Program-made: the position numbers and the translations under genes
Assembly: GCA_025201865.1 (NCBI GenBank)
Contig: MU602773.1
Location: 43,192-56,228 of the forward strand
DNA: 13,037 nucleotides
Direction of reading: 5' to 3'
Source of the DNA: Ramicandelaber brevisporus
Taxonomy: Eukaryota > Kickxellomycota > Ramicandelaberales > Ramicandelaberaceae
The notes under the pieces: generated by a model
The model's input: the letters and a program-made list of their open reading frames with translations, nothing else
Told to the model about the DNA's origin: nothing
The model's database searches: none
Part shown: positions 1 to 6,736 of the stretch, piece after piece
How the letters are laid out: every line of letters starts with the position of its first letter
Position numbering within the stretch: position 1 is the first letter of the stretch

Positions 1-215
1 TTCTTTGTGAGTTCAGAAACAGTTGCATACACGCACTTCTTCACAAGTCTGCGAGTTGGCGCTGTGGTGGTACCATAGTTGCCCTTTGTTGGAGTCGTAA
101 CTTTGATGGTCTTCTTAGAGCTGTTGTTGTCATTGTTAATGATGATGTTGATGTTGTTGTTACAGTTGTTGCTTCTGTTATGCGGTTGTTTGATTGTCAA
201 GCTATAAAGTTGTCG
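1..215 (-). CDS. Probable partial exon of an unidentified Asn-rich protein
   Basis: I do not recognise this gene. On the minus strand one frame is open from just after a TAG at 216-218 to the window edge (71 codons plus two bases). It has no ATG, so if coding it must be an internal or 3' exon joined to an exon further right (about 216-428) by an acceptor such as the TATAG at 216-220 or the TTATAG near 202. The translation has an Asn/Ile-rich stretch (several AAC codons in a row), then a basic, Thr/Lys-rich segment containing KKTIKVTTPTKGNYGTTTAP and RRLVKKCVYATVSELTK. The codons (AAC, ATC, AAG, ACC) look coding, and Asn-rich low complexity also occurs in the kinase gene of this window. The opposite strand is open too (3-287), but its translation is Cys/Trp/Val-rich and less convincing. 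Exon limits and function are unknown. Confidence 0.33.
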
Positions 216-428
216 CTATACCGGAGACAGAGTTTGCTGCGGCACACCGAGCTCGTCACCGCCACGGCATGTAAGTCAAACAGGGCTTAGCGGTTAAAAA
301 AAAAGTGCGATTTATTTTGCGTTTTCCTCGCTTGGGCGAAACCTTTCCGGACTCAGGCGGATTTGCCCACATAGAAGCTGTTAGATGTGGGGTAAGGAAG
401 GGTAGTAATACTCCAAAATAAAATAAAA
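216..428. promoter_or_regulatory. Gap downstream of DHTKD1, with candidate poly(A) signal
   Basis: No protein-coding gene is supported here. It should hold the 3' UTR of the DHTKD1 gene: on the minus strand an AATAAA hexamer (plus-strand TTTATT at 311-316) lies about 115 nt past the stop codon. The rest may contain the promoter or first exon of the minus-strand gene whose exon is seen at 1-215; a minus-strand ATG at 270-268 is followed after four codons by a stop unless spliced. An A9 run lies at 296-304. Confidence 0.4.
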
Positions 429-3407
429 TTATGCGAAAACATCGGCGATGACCTTGGCTTGCTGGGCCTTGTAGTTCTTGGAGATACCAGTGACTGGAGC
501 AGCCAGAGGATGGCGGCCAATATAGCGAACCTTGAGGCCGTCGAAGCGCTCCTCCAGCAGCTTTTGCAGACGAGGCTGCATGAAGGTCCAGGCACCAGAG
601 TTCTGGGTCTCTTCTTGGCACCAGACAATATCGATTGGAGCACCATTGCGAGCGGTAACAACAGCTGAGAGCTGCTCAGCAATAGCCTCAGCAGGGAATG
701 GGCAGAGCTCCTCGACACGAACAATAGCGACAGAGTCATTGAGACCACGGTCGGCGCGCTCCTTAATGAGATCATAGTACAGCTTGCCTGACATCAGTAC
801 AACACGCTCGACGGACTGTGGCGACGACTCAAGCAACGAGTCACCGAGAACTGGCTGGAAGGATGTGTCCTCGGTCATCTCAGCGAGGCTGGAAAGAGCC
901 TGTGGGTGGCGCAGCAGAGTCTTGGGAGCAGCGACAATGAGAGGCTTACGGAAGTTGCGGGCCATTTGGCGGCGCAGAGCGTGGAAGTACTGACCTGGAG
1001 TGGTTGGGTTGATGAAGTGCATGTTGATGTTGTGTGGCTCAACTACGTCGGAAGCAGCATCGAACTTGTCATCGCAAAGCTGCAAGAATCGCTCAATGCG
1101 GCAAGATGAGTGCTCTGGACCAGCGCCATCATAGCCATGTGGAAGCAGCATTACCATGCCGGATTGACGCAGCCACTTGCTCTCGCCGGATGCAAGGTAG
1201 GTATCAATAATGACCTGGGCGGTGTTGAAGAAGTCGCCGAATTGAGCTTCCCAGATGATCAGGTTGTTCGGAGTCTCAATCGATGCGCCATACTCAAAGC
1301 CAAGAACGGCGAACTCGCTCAAGTTGCTGTTGGCAACTTCAAGGAAACCTTGGTTGGCTGGGTCAATAGTGTTGAGTGGGACACAGGTGCGCTCCGTCTT
1401 CTGGCAAACAAGCATGGCATGGCGCTGAGAGAATGTACCACGACCAACATCCTGGCCAGAGATACGGACGCCGTGACCGTCAAGAAGCAGTGAACCAAAT
1501 GCCATAGCCTCAGCAGTAGCCCAGTCGATGCGAGTGCCTTCCTCGACACGCTGCAGACGCTGCTGAACATGGAACTTGGCCAGACGGGGGTGAACTGCAA
1601 TGTCCTCAGGGACGGTGACCGACTGGCGAGCGACACGGCGCAGCACATCCTCAGACACACCAGTGGCTGGAGAGACAATTGTGGCGGTCGGATGCTCCAT
1701 CTGAGTCCAGTTTCCGCCAAAGGAATCCAGCTTGGGCTCATACGACTCACACTCACGGAAGGCGGCGTCCAGTTCCTGGAAACGAGCGTTGCGCAGCTCT
1801 TCTACGGCCTCTGCATTCTCAAACACGCCGTCCTGAACAGCGCGCTCCTCGTAGAGACGCGGCACACTCTTGCGAGATCTGATCACATTGTACATGAGTG
1901 GCTGGGTGAACGAAGGCTCGTCAAGCTCATTGTGACCCCAGCGACGGAAGCTGATCAGATCAATGATGATGTCCTTGCGGAACTGGTGGCGGTAGCGGAA
2001 GGCAGCAAGGGCAGCACGCACAACGGCTTCGGGATCATCGCCGTTGACATGCAGAACAGGAGCATTGATCATCTTGCCAATGTCGGAGGTGTACACAGTC
2101 GAGCGAGCATTGGTGGCAGGGGTGGTGTAGCCAATCTGGTTGTTGACAATGACGTGGACTGAACCACCGGCAGAGTAGTGCGGCAGGTTGGACAAAGCCA
2201 ACGTCTCCATCACGACACCCTGGCCAGTGAAAGCAGCGTCGCCGTGCAGCTGTACGCACATGATACGGTCGCCAAGGTTGCAATCGGTTGCACTCTCGCC
2301 ACCGCCTTGCATCAGCTGGTCGTAGAGAGACATCTGCTTGGCACGAGCCTTGCCCAGAGCAACTGGGTTGACAGCCTCAAGATGCGATGGGTTGTGCAGG
2401 AGAGACACATGGATTGGCTTGTCGGCACCATAATCGAGATCGGGAGACGCAGCAATGTGGGAAAGCACATCACCACATACCTGGATCTCGGCTGGAAACT
2501 CGGAGTTGCCCTTGATCTTGTGGAAGAGAGCCTTTGGCGACAGCTGCAGCAGGTCAGTCAGCAGATTGAGACGGCCGCGATGTGGCATGCAAAGAACAGC
2601 CTGCTCAACGCCAGCGTGGTTGGCAGCCTCGAACAGCGAGTCTAGGAGCACCATCATACTCTCGGCACCCTCCAAACCGTAACGCTTGACTTGACCGAAG
2701 CGCTTTGCCATGAAGTGATCAAACACCTCGGAGCGAGACAGCAGCTCAACGATGCGACGCTTCTTTTCGGCCGAGAATGGAGCGCTGGCGATTGGAGCAG
2801 CAGACTCAATCGCGTCATACATCCAACGGCGCTCGCTGGGGCTCGGAATGTGAGTGAACTCGTATGCAATCCGGTCACAGTACACGCTGCGAAGATGTGA
2901 AACAATCTCATCAATGGTGGCAGTGGCGCGTGGGCTAGTGCTTGTTGCACTCTCGTTGATGTGCAGAATGCCATCCAGGTTGTACTGCTTGGTCTTGTCG
3001 GTCAGGCCATAGCGAGCTGGGTCCAGCTGGTAAACATCGGCGGGCTGGCGCAGGCCGAGTGGGTCAAGGTCGGCAGCGCGGTGGCCCAAGTCGCGATAAT
3101 ATGTCACAAAGCGCAGGAGCTGAGCGTTCTCGTTGCGGTTCTGCAGCTGCTCGGGTGTGTAATCGGGCATCTCGTACTCATCAGCCTTGCGGTAGCCGTA
3201 GATACCAACATCGTGGTAGTGGCGAGTGTGAACAGCAGAGTATCTGGATGCAGCAGGCGTCAGAGGCAGGTGCTTGGCAAACAGTGGGGCCGTCGAAAGA
3301 GCGCGGCTACCAAGACGAGCGCCGGCGGCAGCAGAGATTGCGGAAGCGGCGCGAGCAGTGGAGCGCGCCAAACCTGCCGAGCGAGACAATCTGATCGCGG
3401 CTTGCAT
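429..3407 (-). CDS. DHTKD1: 2-oxoadipate dehydrogenase E1 component, mitochondrial (DHTKD1-type)
   Basis: Thiamine-diphosphate-dependent E1 of the 2-oxoacid dehydrogenase family, 992 aa with no intron. It should decarboxylate 2-oxoadipate, an intermediate of lysine and tryptophan breakdown, and pass the acyl group to the E2 lipoyl domain in the mitochondrial matrix. Residues 1-45 are Arg/Ala/Ser-rich without acidic residues, a typical matrix presequence. The E1 core has KRYGLEGAESM (241-251), MPHRGRLNLL (274-283), NPSHLEAVNP (339-348), the ThDP/metal region HGDAAFTGQG to VNNQIGYTT (388-429), WGHNELDEP (490-498), SGQDVGRGTFSQRH (650-663) and LLPHGYDGAGPEHSS (754-768). The DHTKD1 assignment over OGDH rests on KRYG..GAESM rather than KRFGLEGCE, NPSHLEAVNP rather than EA(A/V)DP, and DVGRGTFSQRHA rather than DVERGTFSHRHH. 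OGDH proper also has a longer N-terminus. The start is the ATG at 3407-3405 beside the presequence; an in-frame ATG at 3581 would add 58 residues. Family sure; substrate class likely. Confidence 0.9.
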   Translation of the reverse strand: MQAAIRLSRSAGLARSTARAASAISAAAGARLGSRALSTAPLFAKHLPLTPAASRYSAVHTRHYHDVGIYGYRKADEYEMPDYTPEQLQNRNENAQLLRFVTYYRDLGHRAADLDPLGLRQPADVYQLDPARYGLTDKTKQYNLDGILHINESATSTSPRATATIDEIVSHLRSVYCDRIAYEFTHIPSPSERRWMYDAIESAAPIASAPFSAEKKRRIVELLSRSEVFDHFMAKRFGQVKRYGLEGAESMMVLLDSLFEAANHAGVEQAVLCMPHRGRLNLLTDLLQLSPKALFHKIKGNSEFPAEIQVCGDVLSHIAASPDLDYGADKPIHVSLLHNPSHLEAVNPVALGKARAKQMSLYDQLMQGGGESATDCNLGDRIMCVQLHGDAAFTGQGVVMETLALSNLPHYSAGGSVHVIVNNQIGYTTPATNARSTVYTSDIGKMINAPVLHVNGDDPEAVVRAALAAFRYRHQFRKDIIIDLISFRRWGHNELDEPSFTQPLMYNVIRSRKSVPRLYEERAVQDGVFENAEAVEELRNARFQELDAAFRECESYEPKLDSFGGNWTQMEHPTATIVSPATGVSEDVLRRVARQSVTVPEDIAVHPRLAKFHVQQRLQRVEEGTRIDWATAEAMAFGSLLLDGHGVRISGQDVGRGTFSQRHAMLVCQKTERTCVPLNTIDPANQGFLEVANSNLSEFAVLGFEYGASIETPNNLIIWEAQFGDFFNTAQVIIDTYLASGESKWLRQSGMVMLLPHGYDGAGPEHSSCRIERFLQLCDDKFDAASDVVEPHNINMHFINPTTPGQYFHALRRQMARNFRKPLIVAAPKTLLRHPQALSSLAEMTEDTSFQPVLGDSLLESSPQSVERVVLMSGKLYYDLIKERADRGLNDSVAIVRVEELCPFPAEAIAEQLSAVVTARNGAPIDIVWCQEETQNSGAWTFMQPRLQKLLEERFDGLKVRYIGRHPLAAPVTGISKNYKAQQAKVIADVFA

Positions 3408-3712
3408 ACCTTGAGTTAGCGTGGTTGAAGTGGTGGTGGGTGGTTGAAGTGGTGAGTGAGTGAGTAAGTGAGTAAGTGAGGTGGTGGTGGGTGGGCGAGG
3501 TCGTGTGATGGCCGTGAGAAAAAAGAGTTTCGAACGCAAACCAAAATCTCGGAGAGCAGCGAGCTGGCATACCGGAGGCATTGCGTTGTCATACCACCCC
3601 AACGACTAATCGGATGCCTCCGTGCATTTTTATTGGAGCAGTAGGATACAGGACCGTCCCTTCCATGCAAGGCTTTAAAATGATTGGTAGTCCCACTGTT
3701 TTTTTTTATATT
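3408..3712 (-). promoter_or_regulatory. DHTKD1 leader/promoter and ZCCHC9 3' UTR
   Basis: This 305-bp gap separates two minus-strand genes and holds no separate gene. It must contain the ZCCHC9 3' end: minus-strand AATAAA (plus TTTATT at 3629-3634) lies about 80 nt past that stop. It must also hold the promoter and leader of DHTKD1. The leader is a simple-sequence block (3421-3495), C/A/T-rich on the mRNA sense. The minus frame of DHTKD1 stays open up to about 3602, with an ATG at 3581-3579. No clear TATA box was seen. Confidence 0.5.
3421..3495. repeat. Compound simple repeat in DHTKD1 leader
   Basis: On the plus strand a 15-bp unit GTGGTTGAAGTGGTG occurs at 3421-3435 and again at 3440-3454. 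A tetranucleotide run of GAGT/AAGT units follows to about 3480, then a GTG/GGT-rich stretch to about 3495. On the transcribed sense this reads as CACT/CACC/ACTT repeats in the 5' leader of DHTKD1. In the DHTKD1 frame it would encode Thr/Leu/His/Pro-rich sequence if translation began at the upstream ATG. Confidence 0.85.
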
Positions 3713-4636
3713 TTAAAATGTGACGACCTTGGCCTTCTTTTTAACATGTCCGCTGGTATTGCCTGATGGTGGCGGTGGTGCTGCTGCTGTTGTTGTTGCT
3801 GATGTCCGCTGATTTGCTGGAGCTGACTCATTATGAGAGGATTGCTTACGTTTTGTCAAAGTGCTTGGAGTAGTCTTGATCTCTCGTTGCATTTTGTGTA
3901 GTGAAGCAAATAGGTCATCATCGTCACCACCTTGAGCAGCTTCGATTGTGCCCAGAACGGCTTCTTTCCCGCTCTTTTGAGAAGAAATGCAATCACGAGC
4001 GAGATGTTGAACTGAGCCACAGTAGGCACAGCCGCCTCCATTTGGATATAAACCCTTTTCGTTCTGAGGACATTGAGCTGAAATGTGGCCCTGTTGACGG
4101 CAAATAAAACACATTGCAAACTTGAAATCATCCGTCTTCTTTCTGCATTGGCGCGCTGTATGCTCGCTGGATCCACATTTGAAGCAGATTCCAGAGACTG
4201 CTCCAGTGTTCTCCTCTGAGGATGTCTTCACTGATTCAGGCGCATCAGGGCACTCGCCAACACTGTGTCCAATTTTACGACAATGGAAGCAAACCGTCTT
4301 CCGTGACGATTTGGATTTGGTTGGCTTACCACGAATTAACTTGCTATCATTGTCATTGTCATTATCGCTGCCATTGCCATTGCCATTCTGTTTCTGCTGC
4401 TTCTCAAATCTCTTTTGTTTTCTGGCCTCAAATCTGGCTTTTCTCAAATTAGCCGTATGCGATCCACTGTGCCCAACTCCATCTTTGGCTGCTCGATGTC
4501 CAGCCTCCGAATGCTGCTTGACTGCATCCGATTTCTTTGGAATCAACGATCGAGATGCACCTCCGTATCCACGCTGTCTATCTGAGCCACTGGCTTCTTC
4601 GTACTGCTTCTTTGCTGGACGTGCGTATCGAGTCAT
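3713..4636 (-). CDS. ZCCHC9-type protein with four CCHC zinc knuckles
   Basis: A 307-aa protein resembling ZCCHC9, a nuclear/nucleolar RNA-associated zinc-knuckle protein; its precise job is not clear from sequence. Four CX2CX4HX4C knuckles are intact: C116/C119/H124/C129, C151/C154/H159/C164, C176/C179/H184/C189 and C203/C206/H211/C216. The spacing between knuckles, the FAMCFICRQQGH motif, the KGLYPNGGGCAYCGSVQHL link between knuckles 3 and 4, and the C-terminal KAKVVTF (human protein ends in a similar KVVNF) support ZCCHC9 over generic knuckle proteins such as Gis2/CNBP. The N-terminal 110 residues are basic and Lys/Arg/Gln-rich, with an Asn/Gly then Asp/Asn run (about 84-98), likely disordered. 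The start is the ATG at 4636-4634; the frame is open further upstream but has no earlier ATG. No intron is needed. It shares a 159-bp divergent promoter with mL41. Confidence 0.87.
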   Translation of the reverse strand: MTRYARPAKKQYEEASGSDRQRGYGGASRSLIPKKSDAVKQHSEAGHRAAKDGVGHSGSHTANLRKARFEARKQKRFEKQQKQNGNGNGSDNDNDNDSKLIRGKPTKSKSSRKTVCFHCRKIGHSVGECPDAPESVKTSSEENTGAVSGICFKCGSSEHTARQCRKKTDDFKFAMCFICRQQGHISAQCPQNEKGLYPNGGGCAYCGSVQHLARDCISSQKSGKEAVLGTIEAAQGGDDDDLFASLHKMQREIKTTPSTLTKRKQSSHNESAPANQRTSATTTAAAPPPPSGNTSGHVKKKAKVVTF

Positions 4637-4795
4637 CTGGCAGGTTTTGTGGCTATCGTTGCTGTCGTTGCTGTCTTTTTGTTTTTTGTTTTTGTTTTTG
4701 TTTTTATCGCTGATCTTGGAAATCAACACCCAAGATTTTAACAACTGTATCCTTCCTCTTTTTTATTATTAAAAACACACGGTATCAGGCGAGGC
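4637..4795. promoter_or_regulatory. Short divergent promoter between ZCCHC9 and mL41 genes
   Basis: Only 159 bp separate the start codons of two divergent genes, so both promoters and 5' leaders must fit here. The sequence contains GTTGCTGTC repeated near 4658-4675, a T-rich run interrupted by single Gs (about 4675-4705, a TTTTTG-like repeat), and a T-rich then A-rich stretch (4758-4775, CTTTTTTATTATTAAAAA) about 25-35 bp upstream of the mL41 ATG. That last element could be a TATA-like or poly(dA:dT) promoter element. No known factor site is assigned. Confidence 0.55.
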
Positions 4796-5077
4796 ATGTT
4801 CGGCGTTATCAGTGGAGTGTTCCGTGGTGCACGCCGAGGCGTGATGACTTCGAAGCAAGGTCGCAACTTTTACAAGGGCACACGATCTGGCAAGATGGGA
4901 GAGCATACAAAGCAAGGTGGTTTCCGTGTCGACTACAACCGAGTGAGGACATACGTGATGCCCGACATGACTGGCTGTGAACTCAAGCCATATGTTGCTC
5001 ATGCCACTGATTCAAACACTGAGCGAGTCAAGGTAGCTCCCATAACAATGGAAGCCTACCTACCAAAAGAACTTTAA
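4796..5077 (+). CDS. MRPL27: Mitochondrial large-subunit ribosomal protein mL41 (yeast Mrpl27 family)
   Basis: A 93-aa structural protein of the mitochondrial ribosome large subunit. The diagnostic core runs from about residue 18 to 68: TSKQGRNFYKGTRSGKMGEH, then HTKQGGF, VRTYVMPDMTG and CELKPYV. It matches the yeast Mrpl27 pattern (TTKQG, YKGTRASG, HTKFGGY, KVRTYVTPDM, ELKPYV) better than the animal one. The N-terminus (MFGVISGVFRGARRG) is short, basic and hydrophobic and could act as the import signal. The protein is shorter than the human (about 137 aa) and yeast (about 146 aa) members and ends soon after the ELKPYV core, so the C-terminal extension is missing or reduced. The ATG at 4796 is the only sensible start. 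Family confident; a 3' exon cannot be excluded but none is evident. Confidence 0.88.
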   Translation: MFGVISGVFRGARRGVMTSKQGRNFYKGTRSGKMGEHTKQGGFRVDYNRVRTYVMPDMTGCELKPYVAHATDSNTERVKVAPITMEAYLPKEL

Positions 5078-5456
5078 AACTCACATATACACACGTTTAT
5101 GCTCTTCTTTGTAAATGTCGGCATTGGCCGTCACATTTCTTTGTTAACGGTGATCAATAGAGCAGGATGCCCGGTCCCTTTTCTTTCTCTTTGTCTTTGT
5201 CTTTGTCAAGAAGAAAAGACTCTGTTCAGTGAGGTGAGGTGAGGTGAAGACCATCTCCTTCTTTCAAAGAGTGCGGGTGTGTATTGTATTGATTGACGTT
5301 CGACAGGAGTTCGCATCAAACACGGAATAAACAAACACTGCTTCCTGCCGTTGAAATCATACTATTTTCCTCTTCCTTTCCTCTTTCCTCTTTCCTCTCT
5401 TTCGTTTTTCCCTTTCCTTTTCCCTCAAACCTCTACTCTATAGCAAAGTCTTGGAA
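5078..5456 (+). promoter_or_regulatory. mL41 3' UTR and SIN kinase promoter/leader
   Basis: This 379-bp stretch contains no gene that I can support. It carries three CTTTGT units at 5189-5206, three GAGGT units at 5231-5245, an AATAAA at 5326-5331 (a possible but distant poly(A) signal for mL41), and a long pyrimidine tract at 5364-5426 with a single G, ending about 30 nt before the kinase ATG. Pyrimidine-rich tracts just upstream of the start are common in fungal promoters and leaders. CTTTTCTTTC at 5178 and AAGAAGAAAAG at 5208 are near-complementary and could pair. Confidence 0.5.
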
Positions 5457-6705
5457 ATGTCAGCAGATCGCGCCAGTGGTCGCGGCCACGAGCGATACCA
5501 GCTAGGCGAATTGCTTGGCCGCGGTGCGTATGGTTCAGTTTACAGCGCGACTGATATTGCAACTGGCGCCAAAGTGGCAGTGAAGCGAATCAGCTGGCAG
5601 AGTGATGGGCCACTAGCTGAGGCTGATCGCTTGTCAGCCATGAACGAACTTCAGCTTCTCAAGTCACTAGCGGTATGTTAACCACCAAGATGGCTGGTAT
5701 TACTATGATTATCATGGTTATTATCATGACTATTATCATGACTATTATCATGACTATTATCATGACTATTATTTTGACTATCATGGCTATTAACATTAAT
5801 GTTATGATTGTTATGATTGCAATTTTTTGCAATGACAGCGGACGAGCCAGTAGAGTACTCGGCGCGAAACTGGGTGTTACTGACATGTTATTCAGTGATC
5901 ATTTGATGCTTACTATTCCGTTAATGAAAACAGCATCCGAATATAGTCCGGTATCTAGATTGCACCAGTAGTAGTACCAGCACTAATAGTAGTGATATCA
6001 GCGAAGTGAGCATCGTTATGGAATTATGCAGCGGGGGTTCACTTTATCAATTGTTAATGAACAAGAGGAGACAATCTAGCACTAATAACAGTCATGATCA
6101 TTTATTAGGATTCACAGAGGCACAATCTGCACAGTATATGAGAGCAGTGCTGAATGGAGTGGCTTACTTGCACGAGAATGGAGTTGTACATCGAGATATT
6201 AAATGTGCAAATGTACTTGTAGATGAATGTGGAGTGGTGAAATTGGTTGACTTTGGAATATCAATACGCATTAATAACGATAATAGCAATGGCAGTAACA
6301 ATAAAAATAACAATGACAATAACAATGACCATGGCAGTATTAATATTAGCAACAAGTATACAGAAGAAAGGATTCCATCAGTGTACTGGCTAGCACCTGA
6401 AGTTATAATGACAAACAGTATAACAACCTCATCAGATGTGTGGAGTATTGGCTGTCTAAGTATAGAGATGATTACAGGACATCCTCCGTATTACGAAATG
6501 GAGCCAAATGCAGCAATGTTCAAAATTGCTACCAATCAAAATATAACATTGCCCAATAACATTTGCACTAATCTGCGCGAGTTTATGATGTCCTGCTTAA
6601 AGTTTAATCCTCTTCTTAGACCGTCTGCCCACAACCTGATTGGCCATGAATGGATTTCTTCAACTTTAAATAAGGTTCGTAAAGAATCAATGTTACCGCC
6701 TGTTA

Positions 6706-6736
<31 letters not shown>

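Noticed and set aside
3-287. Plus-strand open frame of about 94 codons at the left edge
   Set aside because: Its translation is Cys/Trp/Val-rich with poor codon choice, while the minus-strand frame looks more like coding sequence; a GTAAGT at 271 is noted but no downstream exon fits.
1569-2162. 197-codon plus-strand frame and other frames opposite DHTKD1
   Set aside because: They are antisense to a well-conserved coding region and show no family resemblance; typical shadow frames of a GC-balanced gene.
429-3407. Assignment as 2-oxoglutarate dehydrogenase (OGDH/Kgd1)
   Set aside because: Several motif differences (GAESM, EAVNP, DVGRGTFSQRH) match DHTKD1 instead, and the OGDH-specific N-terminal part is absent.
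429-3602. DHTKD1 reading extended to 3602 (1057 codons)
   Set aside because: The first codon there is TTG; only the ATGs at 3581 and 3407 are usable, and 3407 directly precedes the presequence.
4122-4772. 216-codon plus-strand frame rich in Leu/Ser/Cys/Phe
   Set aside because: It is antisense to the zinc-knuckle gene; its composition comes from the reverse of Lys/Asn-rich codons.
5078-5456. Possible tRNA or other RNA gene (GTTCGA-like string near 5299)
   Set aside because: No cloverleaf, A-box or acceptor stem could be found around it.
5839-5933. Alternative kinase acceptor at 5838 giving extra coding sequence
   Set aside because: In the frame that continues into HPNIV it meets TGA before the exon, and the other frames do not join in phase.
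5675-5971. 98-codon open frame with repeating MTII residues
   Set aside because: It lies in the kinase intron and overlaps its acceptor; the hydrophobic repeat is only the translated minisatellite.
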